A DNA stretch of 53,635 nt from Saccharofermentans sp. (GCA_024683485.1 JAIKYD010000076.1:1-53635); one strand, 5' to 3'. Counted from the stretch's first letter, positions 34,040 through 43,505 are shown. The notes: generated from the sequence alone by a model not told the origin. A program made the numbers and translations.

Positions 34040-35455
34040 ATGTTTGAAGTTGAAGAGAAAACAAGAGTTGATGCGATCGACCGCACCCTGTACGATTTCA
34101 AGGATAAACTTGATCCGGCACTGATCGTCGATTCAGGTCTTACGGAAGACGTAGTTAAACAGATCTCAAAAGAAAAGAACGATCCGGAATGGATGACGGA
34201 ATTCAGACTCAGATCTTTAAAAACCTATAACGAACTTGATATCCCTAATTGGGGACCGCCGATTGACGGACTCGATATGGATAATATCGTTACCTATGTT
34301 CGTCCTAAGGGTGAAATGAGTGCAAAGTGGGAAGAAGTTCCCGAAGATATTAAGAATACTTTTGAAAAGCTCGGCATTCCCCAGTCCGAACGTTTATCAT
34401 TGGCCGGTGTCGGTGCCCAGTATGATTCTGAGATCGTTTACCATAATGTCCGCAAGGAAGTTGAAGCACAGGGTGTTATCTATACGGATATTGAGAGCGC
34501 TTTGAAGGGTGATATGACTGATATTGTCAGATCACACTTTATGAGGCTGATTCCTCCTACAGAGCATAAGTTTGCGGCACTTCACGGCGCGGTATGGTCA
34601 GGCGGATCTTTTGTATATGTTCCGAAAGGCGTATCGGTAGAAATCCCGCTGCAGTCTTATTTCAGGCTTAACGCTCCCGGTGCAGGTCAGTTCGAGCACA
34701 CACTGATTATAGTTGAAGATGATGCATATCTGCATTTCATAGAAGGATGTTCTGCTCCCAAATACAACATTGCAAACCTTCATGCAGGCTGCGTAGAGAT
34801 CTATATCGGTAAGAATTCCCGTGTCAGATATTCGACGATCGAGAACTGGTCCAAAAACATGTACAACCTTAATTCCAAGCGTGCTCTTGTTGAAGAGGGA
34901 GGAACGATCGAATGGGTATCAGGCTCATTCGGATCGCACACATCTTATCTCTATCCGATGAGCATCCTCAAAGGTGATAATTCAAGAATGGAATATACGG
35001 GCATAACTTTTGCCGGTGAAGGTCAGGAACTTGATACAGGTGCAAAGGTTGTTCACATGGGAAGCAATACGAGTTCTCATATATCCACCAAGTCGATCTC
35101 CAGAGACGGCGGCAAGTCCAATTTCAGGTCCGAAGTTGTGATAAGGCGTGAAGCTGAGAACAGCAAGTCTGCTGTTACCTGTGAGTCACTGATGCTTGAT
35201 GATCAATCAAGATCAGACACCATACCTGTTTCCGATATAAGAAACAGTAAGGTCGACATAGGACATGAAGCAAAGATCGGAAGGATCAGTGAAGGTTCTA
35301 TCTTTTACCTTATGAGCAGGGGCTTATCTGAAGATGACGCGAAAGCTCTTATCGTAGGAGGTTTTGCTGAACCGATTGCGAAAGAACTGCCGGTCGAGTA
35401 TGCAGTGGAAATGAACAATCTTATCAATCTCGAGATGAAAGGCAGCATAGGCTGA
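34040..35455 (+). CDS. sufB: SufB, Fe-S scaffold subunit
   Basis: A 471-residue SufB of the SufBC2D scaffold. The core beta-helix region includes FIEGCSAPKYNIANLHAG (Cys counterpart of the sulfur-relay cysteine), STIENWSKNMYNLN, SHTSYLYPMSILKG, and the C-terminal AEIGRISEGSIFYLMSRGLSEDDA block. GTG at 34034 overlaps the sufC stop; I take ATG 34040 as start, with GAGGTG upstream. Length is normal. Works with SufC, SufD, and receives sulfur from SufS/SufU. Confidence 0.96.
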   Translation: MFEVEEKTRVDAIDRTLYDFKDKLDPALIVDSGLTEDVVKQISKEKNDPEWMTEFRLRSLKTYNELDIPNWGPPIDGLDMDNIVTYVRPKGEMSAKWEEVPEDIKNTFEKLGIPQSERLSLAGVGAQYDSEIVYHNVRKEVEAQGVIYTDIESALKGDMTDIVRSHFMRLIPPTEHKFAALHGAVWSGGSFVYVPKGVSVEIPLQSYFRLNAPGAGQFEHTLIIVEDDAYLHFIEGCSAPKYNIANLHAGCVEIYIGKNSRVRYSTIENWSKNMYNLNSKRALVEEGGTIEWVSGSFGSHTSYLYPMSILKGDNSRMEYTGITFAGEGQELDTGAKVVHMGSNTSSHISTKSISRDGGKSNFRSEVVIRREAENSKSAVTCESLMLDDQSRSDTIPVSDIRNSKVDIGHEAKIGRISEGSIFYLMSRGLSEDDAKALIVGGFAEPIAKELPVEYAVEMNNLINLEMKGSIG

Positions 35456-35468
35456 CAGGGGTTTAATT

Positions 35469-36491
35469 ATGAGTTACAGAGTAAATACGATACCGATGAC
35501 TACATGGAACCATCTGAAGGTTAATTATGCACCGGAAGTTTTCGAGAAAGGTGCAAACAGGACGGGTAAGTTAGAATCATATACTGTAAGTCCTGTTTTC
35601 GATGATATGATAAGCGGTGCCGGGGTTGACTTTGACAACGATGTAAAGGCTAATGCATCAGTGGTCAGAACCAAGAGCGTTGCAGCGAAAAAAGGGGCTA
35701 AAACCTTTATATCAGAATATAAGGCCGGTGTTGTAAGAGAATGTCTTGAAGCTCTTGAGGGATCCGAAACAGAACTCGTTCAGATTATAGCATCTGAAAA
35801 CGAAGAACAGCTGGATCTTCTTACCCAGATATATGCACATAAGGACTCCAAGATAAAACTTTATATTCTTAATCTGTCCGGCAACAGATCAGATGTGAGA
35901 CACTCAGTTGCAATCAGGGCAGAAGAGAACGCTGATGTTGAAGTAGTCCGGATAGCCATGGGAGGTCTTCATGCGTTATACGGAATCCGTTCTGAACTAA
36001 TCGGCGATAACAGCCGCTGCAATGTAACGACAGCTTATCTTGCCGACAACGATGAAGTACTTGACATAAATGACAGTTCGATCTTTTACGGCAAGGAAAC
36101 ATTCTCTGAGATCAAAGCCACCGGCCTTTTGTCAGGAAGAGCATATAAAACATTAAGAGAGACTGTTGATTTCAAGCGCGGATGTGTACATGCGATCGGG
36201 CATGAAGGTGAGGATACCGTTATGCTTTCCGATGAAGTCATAAACCTTACGACCCCGCTTATCCTCTGTGGAGAAGAATGGGTCGAGGGAATGCATGCGG
36301 CAACGACAACAAGACTTGATGATGATATGCTCTTCTATCTCCAGTCAAGGGGATTACCGTTACGGGATGCAAAGCATCTCATCATCGAATCCAGGTTCTC
36401 ACCGGCCGTCGATCTGATCAGTAATAAAATGATTAAAACAAGAGTGATAAATACTATCGGAGATAAACTTGATGCTCTCTCAGTATTATAA
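35469..36491 (+). CDS. sufD: SufD-like scaffold subunit
   Basis: A 340-residue SufD paralog of SufB in the scaffold. The C-terminal block RGCVHAIGHEGEDTVMLSDEVINLTTPLILCGEEWVEG (split) and YLQSRGLPLRDAKHLIIESRF shows the SufB/SufD fold. Shorter than E. coli SufD (about 423). ATG at 35469 after CAGGGG. Its end overlaps the sufS start by 20 bp, supporting coupling. Confidence 0.92.
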   Translation: MSYRVNTIPMTTWNHLKVNYAPEVFEKGANRTGKLESYTVSPVFDDMISGAGVDFDNDVKANASVVRTKSVAAKKGAKTFISEYKAGVVRECLEALEGSETELVQIIASENEEQLDLLTQIYAHKDSKIKLYILNLSGNRSDVRHSVAIRAEENADVEVVRIAMGGLHALYGIRSELIGDNSRCNVTTAYLADNDEVLDINDSSIFYGKETFSEIKATGLLSGRAYKTLRETVDFKRGCVHAIGHEGEDTVMLSDEVINLTTPLILCGEEWVEGMHAATTTRLDDDMLFYLQSRGLPLRDAKHLIIESRFSPAVDLISNKMIKTRVINTIGDKLDALSVL

Positions 36492-37698
36492 GAAAGACTT
36501 TAAGATTCTTAATAAAACCGAAAATGATATGCGTCTGGTATATCTCGATAATGCTGCGACAACGCAGAAACCGGATGTGGTTTTGGATGCTGTAAGCAGA
36601 TATTACACAAAAGATAATGCAAATCCACACAGGGGAGTTTACGAGCTCGCAATGAGGGCGACTGATGTTCATGAAAAAGCAAGAAGCGTAATCGCAGCTT
36701 TTCTGAATGCCGAACGGGATGAAGAGATAATCTTCACCCGCAACGCAACGGAGGCCCTCAATCTGGCAGCTTACAGTTACGGACTTGCAAATCTTAAGAA
36801 AGGCGATGAGATAGCTGTTGCCGTGTCGGAACACCACAGCAATCTGGTTCCCTGGCAGCGTGTGGCAGAAATAACCGGAGCCGAAGTAGTTTATCTCTAT
36901 CCGGATGAACATGGTGAATATTCTGAAGCAGAACTGAGATCAAAGATAGGAAAGTCCACAAAGATCCTGGCAATGGCACATGTGTCAAATGTATTGGGAA
37001 TAGAAAACCCGGTAAAGCTTGCCTCACGACTTGTTCACCAAAACGGAGGCATAGCGGTTATTGACTGCGCACAAAGCATCGCCCATATGAAAGTTGATGT
37101 CAGAGATATAGATGCTGATTTTGCAGCATTCTCAGGACATAAGATCTATGCGCCGATGGGTATTGGTGTTCTGTATGGAAAATACGCTTTGCTGGATTCG
37201 ATGCCTCCGTTTTTAAGCGGCGGTGACATGATATCGCATGTCCATGAAAGCGGAACCTCATATGCTAAGCCTCCAAGAAAATTCGAAGCCGGAACCTGTA
37301 ATCTTGGTGCTGAAGCAGGTCTTGTCGAAGCCATACGGTATGTGGAAGCCATCGGTTTTGATAAGATCAGGGAGCATGAGACTGCTCTGGGTGAACTGGC
37401 TGTAAAAGGACTGAATGATCTTGGCGGGATCGATATATATCCGTCAGTTTCGGGAAAGGCCAGAAACCTTATATCCTTTAATATTAGAGGTGTTCACCCT
37501 CATGATGCCGCGACGATAATGGATTCCTATGGTGTGTGTGTCCGCGCAGGCCATCACTGTGCCGAGCCTTTAATGGAGAGACTAGGTATAGGATCCTGTC
37601 TTCGCGCAAGCTTTGCAATCTATAACGACGATGAAGATGTCGATGTTTTTCTGCACTCTGTAGAACAGTCAAGGAGGGTGATGGGAATTGGATCTTAA
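36472..37698 (+). CDS. sufS: SufS-type cysteine desulfurase
   Basis: A 408-residue PLP enzyme turning L-cysteine into alanine and a persulfide used for cluster building. It begins with the usual KDFKIL and YLDNAATTQKP, has the PLP lysine in SGHKIYAPMGIG (about Lys224) and the catalytic cysteine in RAGHHCAEP (about Cys363). ATG 36472 has CGGAG 9 bp upstream. It overlaps sufD at its start and sufU at its end. Group II desulfurase; partner SufU next door. Confidence 0.96.
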   Translation: MLSQYYKKDFKILNKTENDMRLVYLDNAATTQKPDVVLDAVSRYYTKDNANPHRGVYELAMRATDVHEKARSVIAAFLNAERDEEIIFTRNATEALNLAAYSYGLANLKKGDEIAVAVSEHHSNLVPWQRVAEITGAEVVYLYPDEHGEYSEAELRSKIGKSTKILAMAHVSNVLGIENPVKLASRLVHQNGGIAVIDCAQSIAHMKVDVRDIDADFAAFSGHKIYAPMGIGVLYGKYALLDSMPPFLSGGDMISHVHESGTSYAKPPRKFEAGTCNLGAEAGLVEAIRYVEAIGFDKIREHETALGELAVKGLNDLGGIDIYPSVSGKARNLISFNIRGVHPHDAATIMDSYGVCVRAGHHCAEPLMERLGIGSCLRASFAIYNDDEDVDVFLHSVEQSRRVMGIGS

Positions 37699-38122
37699 AA
37701 GCTTATATTCTCAGATAATTACAGAAAACAGCCGGGCCGTCCATAACAGAAGACCTGTGCACGGTGCCACAATAAGTCTTGAAGGCAATAATCCTTCGTG
37801 CGGTGATGATATCGTTCTTCAGATTAAGATCGAAAACGGTGTAATCGAAGACTTAGGCTTTATCGGAACAGGCTGTGCGATATCACAGGCTTCAGCATCT
37901 CTTATGATAGATCTTATCAAAGGAAAAAAAGTAGAAGAAGCAAAAGAACTTGCAGATCTCTATCTCCGTATGATAAAGGGTGAAGCAGACGAGAAGGAAT
38001 ATATAGATAAACTTGAAGACTGCTCAGCTCTGGCCGGTGTATCAAAAGTACCGGCCAGAGTAAAATGTGCCGTTCTTGCATGGCACACTCTTGAAGATGC
38101 CTTGGATCAACATCCGGTCTGA
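37688..38122 (+). CDS. sufU: SufU, zinc-dependent sulfurtransferase
   Basis: A 144-residue SufU that accepts sulfur from SufS by swapping a zinc ligand. Zinc ligands visible: Cys38 and Asp40 (SCGDDI), Cys63 (GTGCAISQASASL), Cys127 (VKCAVLAWHTL). The insertion between helices typical of SufU rather than IscU is present (KGKKVEEAKEL to GEADEKEY). TTG start at 37688, 9 bp after AAGGAGG, overlapping the sufS end by 11 bp. Confidence 0.94.
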   Translation: MDLKSLYSQIITENSRAVHNRRPVHGATISLEGNNPSCGDDIVLQIKIENGVIEDLGFIGTGCAISQASASLMIDLIKGKKVEEAKELADLYLRMIKGEADEKEYIDKLEDCSALAGVSKVPARVKCAVLAWHTLEDALDQHPV

Positions 38123-38143
38123 CGGCATGGATATTTAACAATT

Positions 38144-39013
38144 ATGGATCTGAACAAACCTTATGAAGAACAGCTGACAGAGTTTCTTAAGACTCATCCC
38201 TATAAGGATGTTGTTGTCGGTGGTGCAAATTTTCATTACCTTCTCTGCGGAAAAGGTGATATAACGTTGATCTTTCTTGTCGGCGGAATGGGACTGTCAT
38301 TTCTTTATATGCCGTATATTACTGCACTTGAATCGGAATACAGCATTCTCACTTTTGACTACCCTTATGAACATGACGACAACGCCGGATTGGTCGACAG
38401 TATATCCGCTCTGCTCGAACATTTGAATATCACTAAAGGCGTTTTCGTCGGCAGTTCATATGGCGGATATGTTGCCCAGATGTTAGCGAGTAAATCTCCC
38501 GGTCAGACAGACGGATTGTGTCTGTTTTCCACTGCAAGTCTTTCGGAAATGACAGTAAATGAATTAAGGACTAAGTATCAAAAGAAGGCTCCGCTTCTTT
38601 TGTGGATCCTGCGTCATGTTCCGTATTCGTGGCTCAAGCCTGTAATGATACGCTCGTGTATGCGAATGGCGAAGAATACAACTCCTGAAGTGTATTCGTA
38701 CACAAAAGATCTGTTCAGATTTATATACCATGATTACACACGCAAACTGGACCTGCACATGACAAATCTCCTGATAGATCTGATGAATCAGACACCATGC
38801 ACACCGGAAGATTTTGCTTACCTGAAAGGAAGGGTTTTGCTGATTCTTCCGGAAAACGATGAAAGCTTTACTCCGGAGATGCAAAAGGATCTGATCAGCA
38901 TGATGCCTGAAAGTATAATTGTTGAAGGTGTTGACAGCGGTCATATATCAACATTGATTCAGGTGGAGCGTTATGTTGAAGAGATACGAAGGTTTGTAAA
39001 AACTGTGCTTTAA
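38144..39013 (+). CDS. Alpha/beta hydrolase in suf operon
   Basis: A 289-residue alpha/beta hydrolase: nucleophile GSSYGGYVAQM (Ser about residue 105), an acid around ENDESF (about 241), histidine in DSGHISTL (about 264). Oxyanion region GGMGLSF (about 46). No signal peptide. It starts 21 bp after sufU and is likely in the same transcript. One of four such hydrolases in the regulon. Substrate unknown; no SUF system needs one, so it may act on an iron chelate. Confidence 0.8.
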   Translation: MDLNKPYEEQLTEFLKTHPYKDVVVGGANFHYLLCGKGDITLIFLVGGMGLSFLYMPYITALESEYSILTFDYPYEHDDNAGLVDSISALLEHLNITKGVFVGSSYGGYVAQMLASKSPGQTDGLCLFSTASLSEMTVNELRTKYQKKAPLLLWILRHVPYSWLKPVMIRSCMRMAKNTTPEVYSYTKDLFRFIYHDYTRKLDLHMTNLLIDLMNQTPCTPEDFAYLKGRVLLILPENDESFTPEMQKDLISMMPESIIVEGVDSGHISTLIQVERYVEEIRRFVKTVL

Positions 39014-39050
39014 CTGATGGTTCGAAAGTGAAATTTACCTTCAAATTGTA

Positions 39051-39108
39051 TTGACTATTGCTGTATATCCAATAGAATAAAGATGTTGGCAGTTAGCCGC
39101 CACTAACT
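39051..39108 (+). promoter_or_regulatory. xylA promoter with GTTAGC box 12
   Basis: TTGACT (39051-39056), 16-bp spacer, TAGAAT (39073-39078), then the box AGTTAGC-cgcc-ACTAACT at 39091-39108 over the early transcribed region. Confidence 0.82.
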
Positions 39109-39136
39109 AAAATATTAATATTCAGGAGGATATAAT

Positions 39137-40462
39137 ATGGAAGAGATCTTTAAAGGTATTCCCGAGATCAAGTATGAAGGACCAGACAGCAAGAATCCGC
39201 TGGCATATAAATATTACGATCCTGACAGAGTCGTAATGGGCAAAAAGATGAGCGAGCAGCTCCCTTTCGCCATGGCTTGGTGGCATAACCTTTGTGCCAA
39301 CGGTGTTGATATGTTCGGAAGAGGAACGATCGACAAGCGTTTCGGTTCTGAGACTGAAGGTACAATGGAGCACGCAAAGGCTAAAGTCGATGCCGGAATC
39401 GAATTCATGAAAAAGCTCGGCATTAAGTATTTCTGTTTCCATGATGTTGACCTGGTTCCTGAAGCAGACGATATCAATGAGACAAACAGAAGACTGGGCG
39501 AGATCACTGATTACATTCTTGAGAAGACAGAGGGTACTGACATCAAGTGTCTCTGGGGTACAGCAAACATGTTCTCAAACCCCAGATTCATGAATGGTGC
39601 GGGAAGCACAAACGAGCTGGAGGTATATTGCTTTGCAGCTGCTCAGGTAAAGAAAGCCATTGAGATGACTGTTAAGCTGGGTGGCCGCGGATATGTTTTC
39701 TGGGGTGGTAGAGAAGGTTATGAGACATTGCTTAACACGCAGGTGAAGTTCGAGCAGGAGAATATCGCTAATCTCATGAAGATGGCCAGAGATTATGGCA
39801 GAAGCATAGGTTTTAACGGTACATTCCTCATTGAACCTAAGCCGAAGGAACCGATGAAGCATCAGTACGATTACGATGCAGCTACAGCTATCGGATTCCT
39901 TCGTCAGTATGGTCTTGATAAGGACTTTAAGATGAACATCGAAGCAAACCACGCTACACTTGCCGGACATACATTCCAGCACGAGTTAAGGATCAGCCGT
40001 ATCAATGACATGCTCGGTTCCATCGATGCCAACCAGGGTGACATCATGCTCGGATGGGATACGGACTGCTTCCCGAGCAACGTATACGATACAACTCTTG
40101 CCATGTATGAGATCCTCAAGAACGGCGGACTGCCTGTCGGCATCAATTTCGACTCGAAGAACAGAAGACCCAGCAACACATATGAGGATATGTTCCATGC
40201 ATTTATCCTCGGCATGGATTCGTTTGCATACGGACTGCTTAAGGCAGCTCAGATGATCGAGGACGGAAGACTTGAAGATAACATCAAGGAACGTTATTCT
40301 TCATTTGATTCAGAACTCGGTAAGAAGGTAAGAGACGGCAGTGCAACGCTGGAAGAACTTGCTGCAAAAGCTTCTGAACTCAAGGCTCCTAAGGCTCCCG
40401 TATCAGGCAAACAGGAATATCTTGAAGGTGTACTTAATAATATTATCCTTTCAAATAACTGA
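39137..40462 (+). CDS. xylA: Xylose isomerase
   Basis: A 441-residue class II xylose isomerase (D-xylose to D-xylulose; also glucose to fructose), a metal enzyme that works with Mg, Mn or Co. Motifs: CFHDVDLVPEA (catalytic His/Asp), FWGGREGYETLLNT (about 188-201), LIEPKPKEPMKHQYDYD (metal Glu) and NIEANHATLAGHTFQHEL (metal residues). ATG at 39137 after GGAGG. No xylulokinase or xylose transporter is beside it; it is alone under an iron box, which is unusual. Confidence 0.95.
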   Translation: MEEIFKGIPEIKYEGPDSKNPLAYKYYDPDRVVMGKKMSEQLPFAMAWWHNLCANGVDMFGRGTIDKRFGSETEGTMEHAKAKVDAGIEFMKKLGIKYFCFHDVDLVPEADDINETNRRLGEITDYILEKTEGTDIKCLWGTANMFSNPRFMNGAGSTNELEVYCFAAAQVKKAIEMTVKLGGRGYVFWGGREGYETLLNTQVKFEQENIANLMKMARDYGRSIGFNGTFLIEPKPKEPMKHQYDYDAATAIGFLRQYGLDKDFKMNIEANHATLAGHTFQHELRISRINDMLGSIDANQGDIMLGWDTDCFPSNVYDTTLAMYEILKNGGLPVGINFDSKNRRPSNTYEDMFHAFILGMDSFAYGLLKAAQMIEDGRLEDNIKERYSSFDSELGKKVRDGSATLEELAAKASELKAPKAPVSGKQEYLEGVLNNIILSNN

Positions 40463-40489
40463 CAGTCTGAACATAAACGGTTAAAACTA

Positions 40490-40537
40490 TTGACAAGTTA
40501 GCCACATCTAACTATTATTGGTTAGCTGTGGCTAATT
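40490..40537 (+). promoter_or_regulatory. feo promoter with GTTAGC boxes 13 and 14
   Basis: Near-consensus promoter TTGACA (40490-40495), 17-bp spacer, TATTAT (40513-40518). Box AGTTAGC-caca-TCTAACT (40496-40513) fills the spacer; a second box GGTTAGC-tgtg-GCTAATT (40520-40537) covers the start, centres 24 bp apart. It is the only doubled site on one promoter besides DtxR regulator 1, as expected for tight repression. Confidence 0.88.
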
Positions 40538-40596
40538 GTATTTAAATAAGTAATCTGAAATATTTGAGTTTTAAGCCGGTCGGCAGGAAGGTAACC

Positions 40597-40974
40597 ATGG
40601 GAAACATAATCGTCTATATCGTTCTTGCTTTGGTAATCGCAGGTGCCATTTACGGCACGGTCCGCAGGGTCAGGCATGGTTCTGCATGCTGCGGAGAGCA
40701 TGAGGCAGCACCGAAAAAGATAAGAGTATCCGATACAAATAAAAAGAATTATCAGTATCTCTATGAACTTCGTGTTGACGGAATGCATTGCTCGAACTGT
40801 GCAAGACGTGTTGAAAATGCGTTCAATTCCCAAGACGGCCTTTGGGCTTTGGCAGATATCGGAGAAAAGACAGTAACTCTTAGGAGCAAAAAGAAATTGG
40901 ACGATCCTTATTGCAGAGATCTCGTATCCGGTGCCGGTTATACATTGTTATCAATGAAACAGATAAACATATAA
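40597..40974 (+). CDS. FeoB-associated membrane protein with HMA domain
   Basis: A 125-residue protein: one N-terminal membrane helix (about residues 3-22) followed by a short Cys pair (SACCGEH), which matches small FeoB-associated Cys-rich membrane proteins, then a heavy-metal-associated domain with VDGMHCSNCARRVENAF (CxxC about residues 66-69). ATG 40597 follows AGGAAGG; the frame is open to 40564, without a ribosome site there. Likely anchored at the inner face and may deliver or accept metal from FeoB. The fusion of both parts is notable. Confidence 0.85.
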   Translation: MGNIIVYIVLALVIAGAIYGTVRRVRHGSACCGEHEAAPKKIRVSDTNKKNYQYLYELRVDGMHCSNCARRVENAFNSQDGLWALADIGEKTVTLRSKKKLDDPYCRDLVSGAGYTLLSMKQINI

Positions 40975-40986
40975 AGAGGAGAGGCT

Positions 40987-41217
40987 ATGAAGAAACTGTC
41001 TGAGATGAAACAGGGTGAGACGGCGATCGTCAGTTCGGTAAATGGTGATGCGAGATATGTCGGAAGGATCACATCAATAGGTCTGACGCCCGGCTGTAAG
41101 GTCAGCATAATCAAGAATGAAAAGAACAGACCGCTTATTGTTTTTGCCCGCGATACGATGATCGCGCTTAACGAGAAGGAAAGTTCCAACATTGAAGTTG
41201 AGGAGGCAAGAGCATAA
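40987..41217 (+). CDS. feoA: FeoA, ferrous iron transport accessory protein
   Basis: A 76-residue SH3-like FeoA: MKKLSEMKQGETAIVSSVNG then RITSIGLTPGCKVSIIK, RDTMIALNEKESSNIEV. It binds the FeoB cytosolic domain. ATG at 40987 after AGAGGAGAGG; its stop overlaps the feoB start by 1 bp. Confidence 0.94.
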   Translation: MKKLSEMKQGETAIVSSVNGDARYVGRITSIGLTPGCKVSIIKNEKNRPLIVFARDTMIALNEKESSNIEVEEARA

Positions 41218-43241
41218 TGACGGAGAAAAATGAGATCGTAATTGCCCTGCTGGGACAGCCCAACTCAGGCAAATCCACGTTGTTTAACGGTCTTACGGGA
41301 TTAAGACAGCATGTAGGCAACTGGCCCGGTAAGACAGTAGAGAAGAAGGAAGGTTCTTTCACTCACGGTGATAAGAAATACATTGTTGCAGACCTTCCGG
41401 GAACATATTCATTATCTGCAAACTCAGATGAAGAGATAATCACAAGAGACTACATAGCTTCGGGCAAGGCGGATGTTGTCTGTATCCTTGCAGACAGTTC
41501 ACAGCTCGAAAGAAGCCTTTACATGCTATCTGATTTTGCAGGCATTGAAGTACCGTGCTTCCTTTTGCTCAACATGAGCGACGTTGCAAAAGATCAGGGC
41601 AAAGACATAAATGCAAAGGCAATGGAGGACAAGCTCGGCATCCCTGTTGTATTGTTCTCGGCACCTGAAGTAAAAAAATACGATTCTTTCTACACCGCAC
41701 TTGAAAGAGCAGTCAGCGAGAAGACTGTCCTTAACACTGCTTCTCTCGAAGAGAAATATAATTCGATTCCGGAATATTCTGAGATCAGAAATATCATAGG
41801 TGATCTTAAGGACGGAAACAGAACAGGAATGTGGCTTGCCGTTAAGGCACTAGAGGGAGACTTGCCCGTTACCGCTAAGGTCAAGGCTGAGCTTGGAAAC
41901 GAGAAAGCAGCAGAGCTCTCTTCTATAATCGGTAAGTGCGATAAGGGTATCGTCAAAGCAGGTGAATGCAAGTTCTCCTGGATAGATGAACTTACCGAAG
42001 GCTCAGTCAGAAAAGAGAAGAAGGCTGAAGGCCTCGGAAAGTTTGACAGACTGATCACACACCGCATCTGGGGCAAACCGGTAGTTGTTATTACGATCCT
42101 TCTGGGTCTTCTGTTATCGTTCATCCCGGCGCTTCCCTTTATGGGAATCGGTTCTGCGATAGGAATGATACCCGCACCTTTGAATGATGCTCTGGTCGGA
42201 GCAGGTTGTCCTTCTTTCATCGCGGCATTCCTTTGTGACGTTCTTATCAGATGCTTCAGCTTCGTTGTCCAGATGCTCGGATTTGTATTCGGCGTAACGC
42301 TTGTATTCGGACTTCTCGAAGAGATCGGCGTTATGGCAAGGATCTCTTATGTATTCGATAACTCAATGGGTAAACTCGGACTTCAGGGAAAATCCGTTAT
42401 GCCTTTCCTCATCAGCTTCGGCTGTACGATGGGCGGTGCTGCAGGTACAAGAGTTATTGATAACTGGGGTCAGAAAGTTCTTACCATTGCACTCTCATGG
42501 GCTATCCCCTGCGGTGCTGCATGGGCAGTCATCCCTATGCTCTCAACATTGTTTTTCGGAGCATGGATGCCGGTGATCATCACGGTAATACTTCTGGTCA
42601 TGATCCTTCACATGTGGATCACGGCGAAGCTTTTCGGCAAGGCGCTCGTAAAGCCTTCTGACAGATACGGCATGATCATGGAGCTTCCCCCTTACCATAA
42701 GCCGAAGTGGGGTTCACTTTTCAGATTCGTTTTAGGAAGGACAAAGGAAACATTCTTCAGATCATTTAAGGTCGTACTTATCGTTGCAGCGGTATTCTGG
42801 CTCCTGTCATTTACAAGCAGCGGAAGTGCGGACAATTCGATCCTGTTTAAGATCGGTCAGGCAATTGAGCCCGTCACAATGTTCTTCGGAATGAAGTGGC
42901 AGACATTCGTAGCATTCATTGCATCATCTCTCGGTAAGGAAGGTGCTCTCGGTGTATTGAGCACGATCTTCTCCGGAACAGGTTCCATCACAGTAGGCTC
43001 CATGCAGTCTGCCGAGACGGTATCAAATCTCAATGAACTCCTCCTGGCGAATATCTCAAAGCCTGAGGCCCTTGCGTTTATCTTTGCGATCACCTTCAAT
43101 ATGCCATGTATCGTAGCACTTGCTGCAACATATCAGGAGACACACTCTGCAAAGTGGACAGCGATCATCGGACTTTATTACACGGCAACTGCCATGGTAC
43201 TTGCGTGCATTGCATATCATGTCGGACTTCTTATCTGGTGA
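41217..43241 (+). CDS. feoB: FeoB, ferrous iron transporter
   Basis: A 674-residue GTPase-coupled Fe(II) permease. G-domain: G1 GQPNSGKST (about residues 14-22), LRQHVGNWPGKTVEKKEG switch, G3 DLPGTYS (about 60), G4 NMSD (about 119). The membrane part includes Nramp-like Gate motifs: GEG replaced by GLLEEIG, PFLISFGCTMGGAAGTR (about residues 393-409), then two GATE repeats. All core features present. Translationally coupled to feoA. The main Fe(II) uptake route of the window. Confidence 0.96.
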   Translation: MTEKNEIVIALLGQPNSGKSTLFNGLTGLRQHVGNWPGKTVEKKEGSFTHGDKKYIVADLPGTYSLSANSDEEIITRDYIASGKADVVCILADSSQLERSLYMLSDFAGIEVPCFLLLNMSDVAKDQGKDINAKAMEDKLGIPVVLFSAPEVKKYDSFYTALERAVSEKTVLNTASLEEKYNSIPEYSEIRNIIGDLKDGNRTGMWLAVKALEGDLPVTAKVKAELGNEKAAELSSIIGKCDKGIVKAGECKFSWIDELTEGSVRKEKKAEGLGKFDRLITHRIWGKPVVVITILLGLLLSFIPALPFMGIGSAIGMIPAPLNDALVGAGCPSFIAAFLCDVLIRCFSFVVQMLGFVFGVTLVFGLLEEIGVMARISYVFDNSMGKLGLQGKSVMPFLISFGCTMGGAAGTRVIDNWGQKVLTIALSWAIPCGAAWAVIPMLSTLFFGAWMPVIITVILLVMILHMWITAKLFGKALVKPSDRYGMIMELPPYHKPKWGSLFRFVLGRTKETFFRSFKVVLIVAAVFWLLSFTSSGSADNSILFKIGQAIEPVTMFFGMKWQTFVAFIASSLGKEGALGVLSTIFSGTGSITVGSMQSAETVSNLNELLLANISKPEALAFIFAITFNMPCIVALAATYQETHSAKWTAIIGLYYTATAMVLACIAYHVGLLIW

Positions 43242-43247
43242 TGGATC

Positions 43248-43505
43248 ATGCAGGAACTATTGGAACTTCTTAAGGACGGAAGGTCACGCTCGACAAAGAT
43301 GCTTGCAGCCGAACTCGGCAAGCCGGTTGAAATTGTTGAGCGCGACATCGAGTTTCTCGAAAAGACCGGCGTGATCAGACGCATCGAGTTCTCGATGTGC
43401 GGGAGTTGCAACGGATGTTCGACGGGAGACAAAAAGAAGACTTGTCCCGGATGCGTGCCCAAAGACGGTTTCCAGAATATGGGCGTCATGTGGGAGATCG
43501 TGTGA
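43248..43505 (+). CDS. FeoC-like winged helix protein with Cys cluster
   Basis: An 85-residue protein: winged helix (about 1-46) with SRSTKMLAAELGKPVEIVERDIEFLEKTG, then CGSCNGCSTGDKKKTCPGC (CxxCxxC-x7-CxxC, about residues 53-71). FeoC of enterobacteria has a similar helix and four cysteines that bind an Fe-S cluster. Six bp after feoB. It may control FeoB activity or stability by sensing iron or oxygen. Five cysteines here, one more than classic FeoC. Confidence 0.82.
   Translation: MQELLELLKDGRSRSTKMLAAELGKPVEIVERDIEFLEKTGVIRRIEFSMCGSCNGCSTGDKKKTCPGCVPKDGFQNMGVMWEIV

Noticed and set aside
39575..39982. Several minus-strand frames across xylA
   Set aside because: Shadows of a highly conserved gene.
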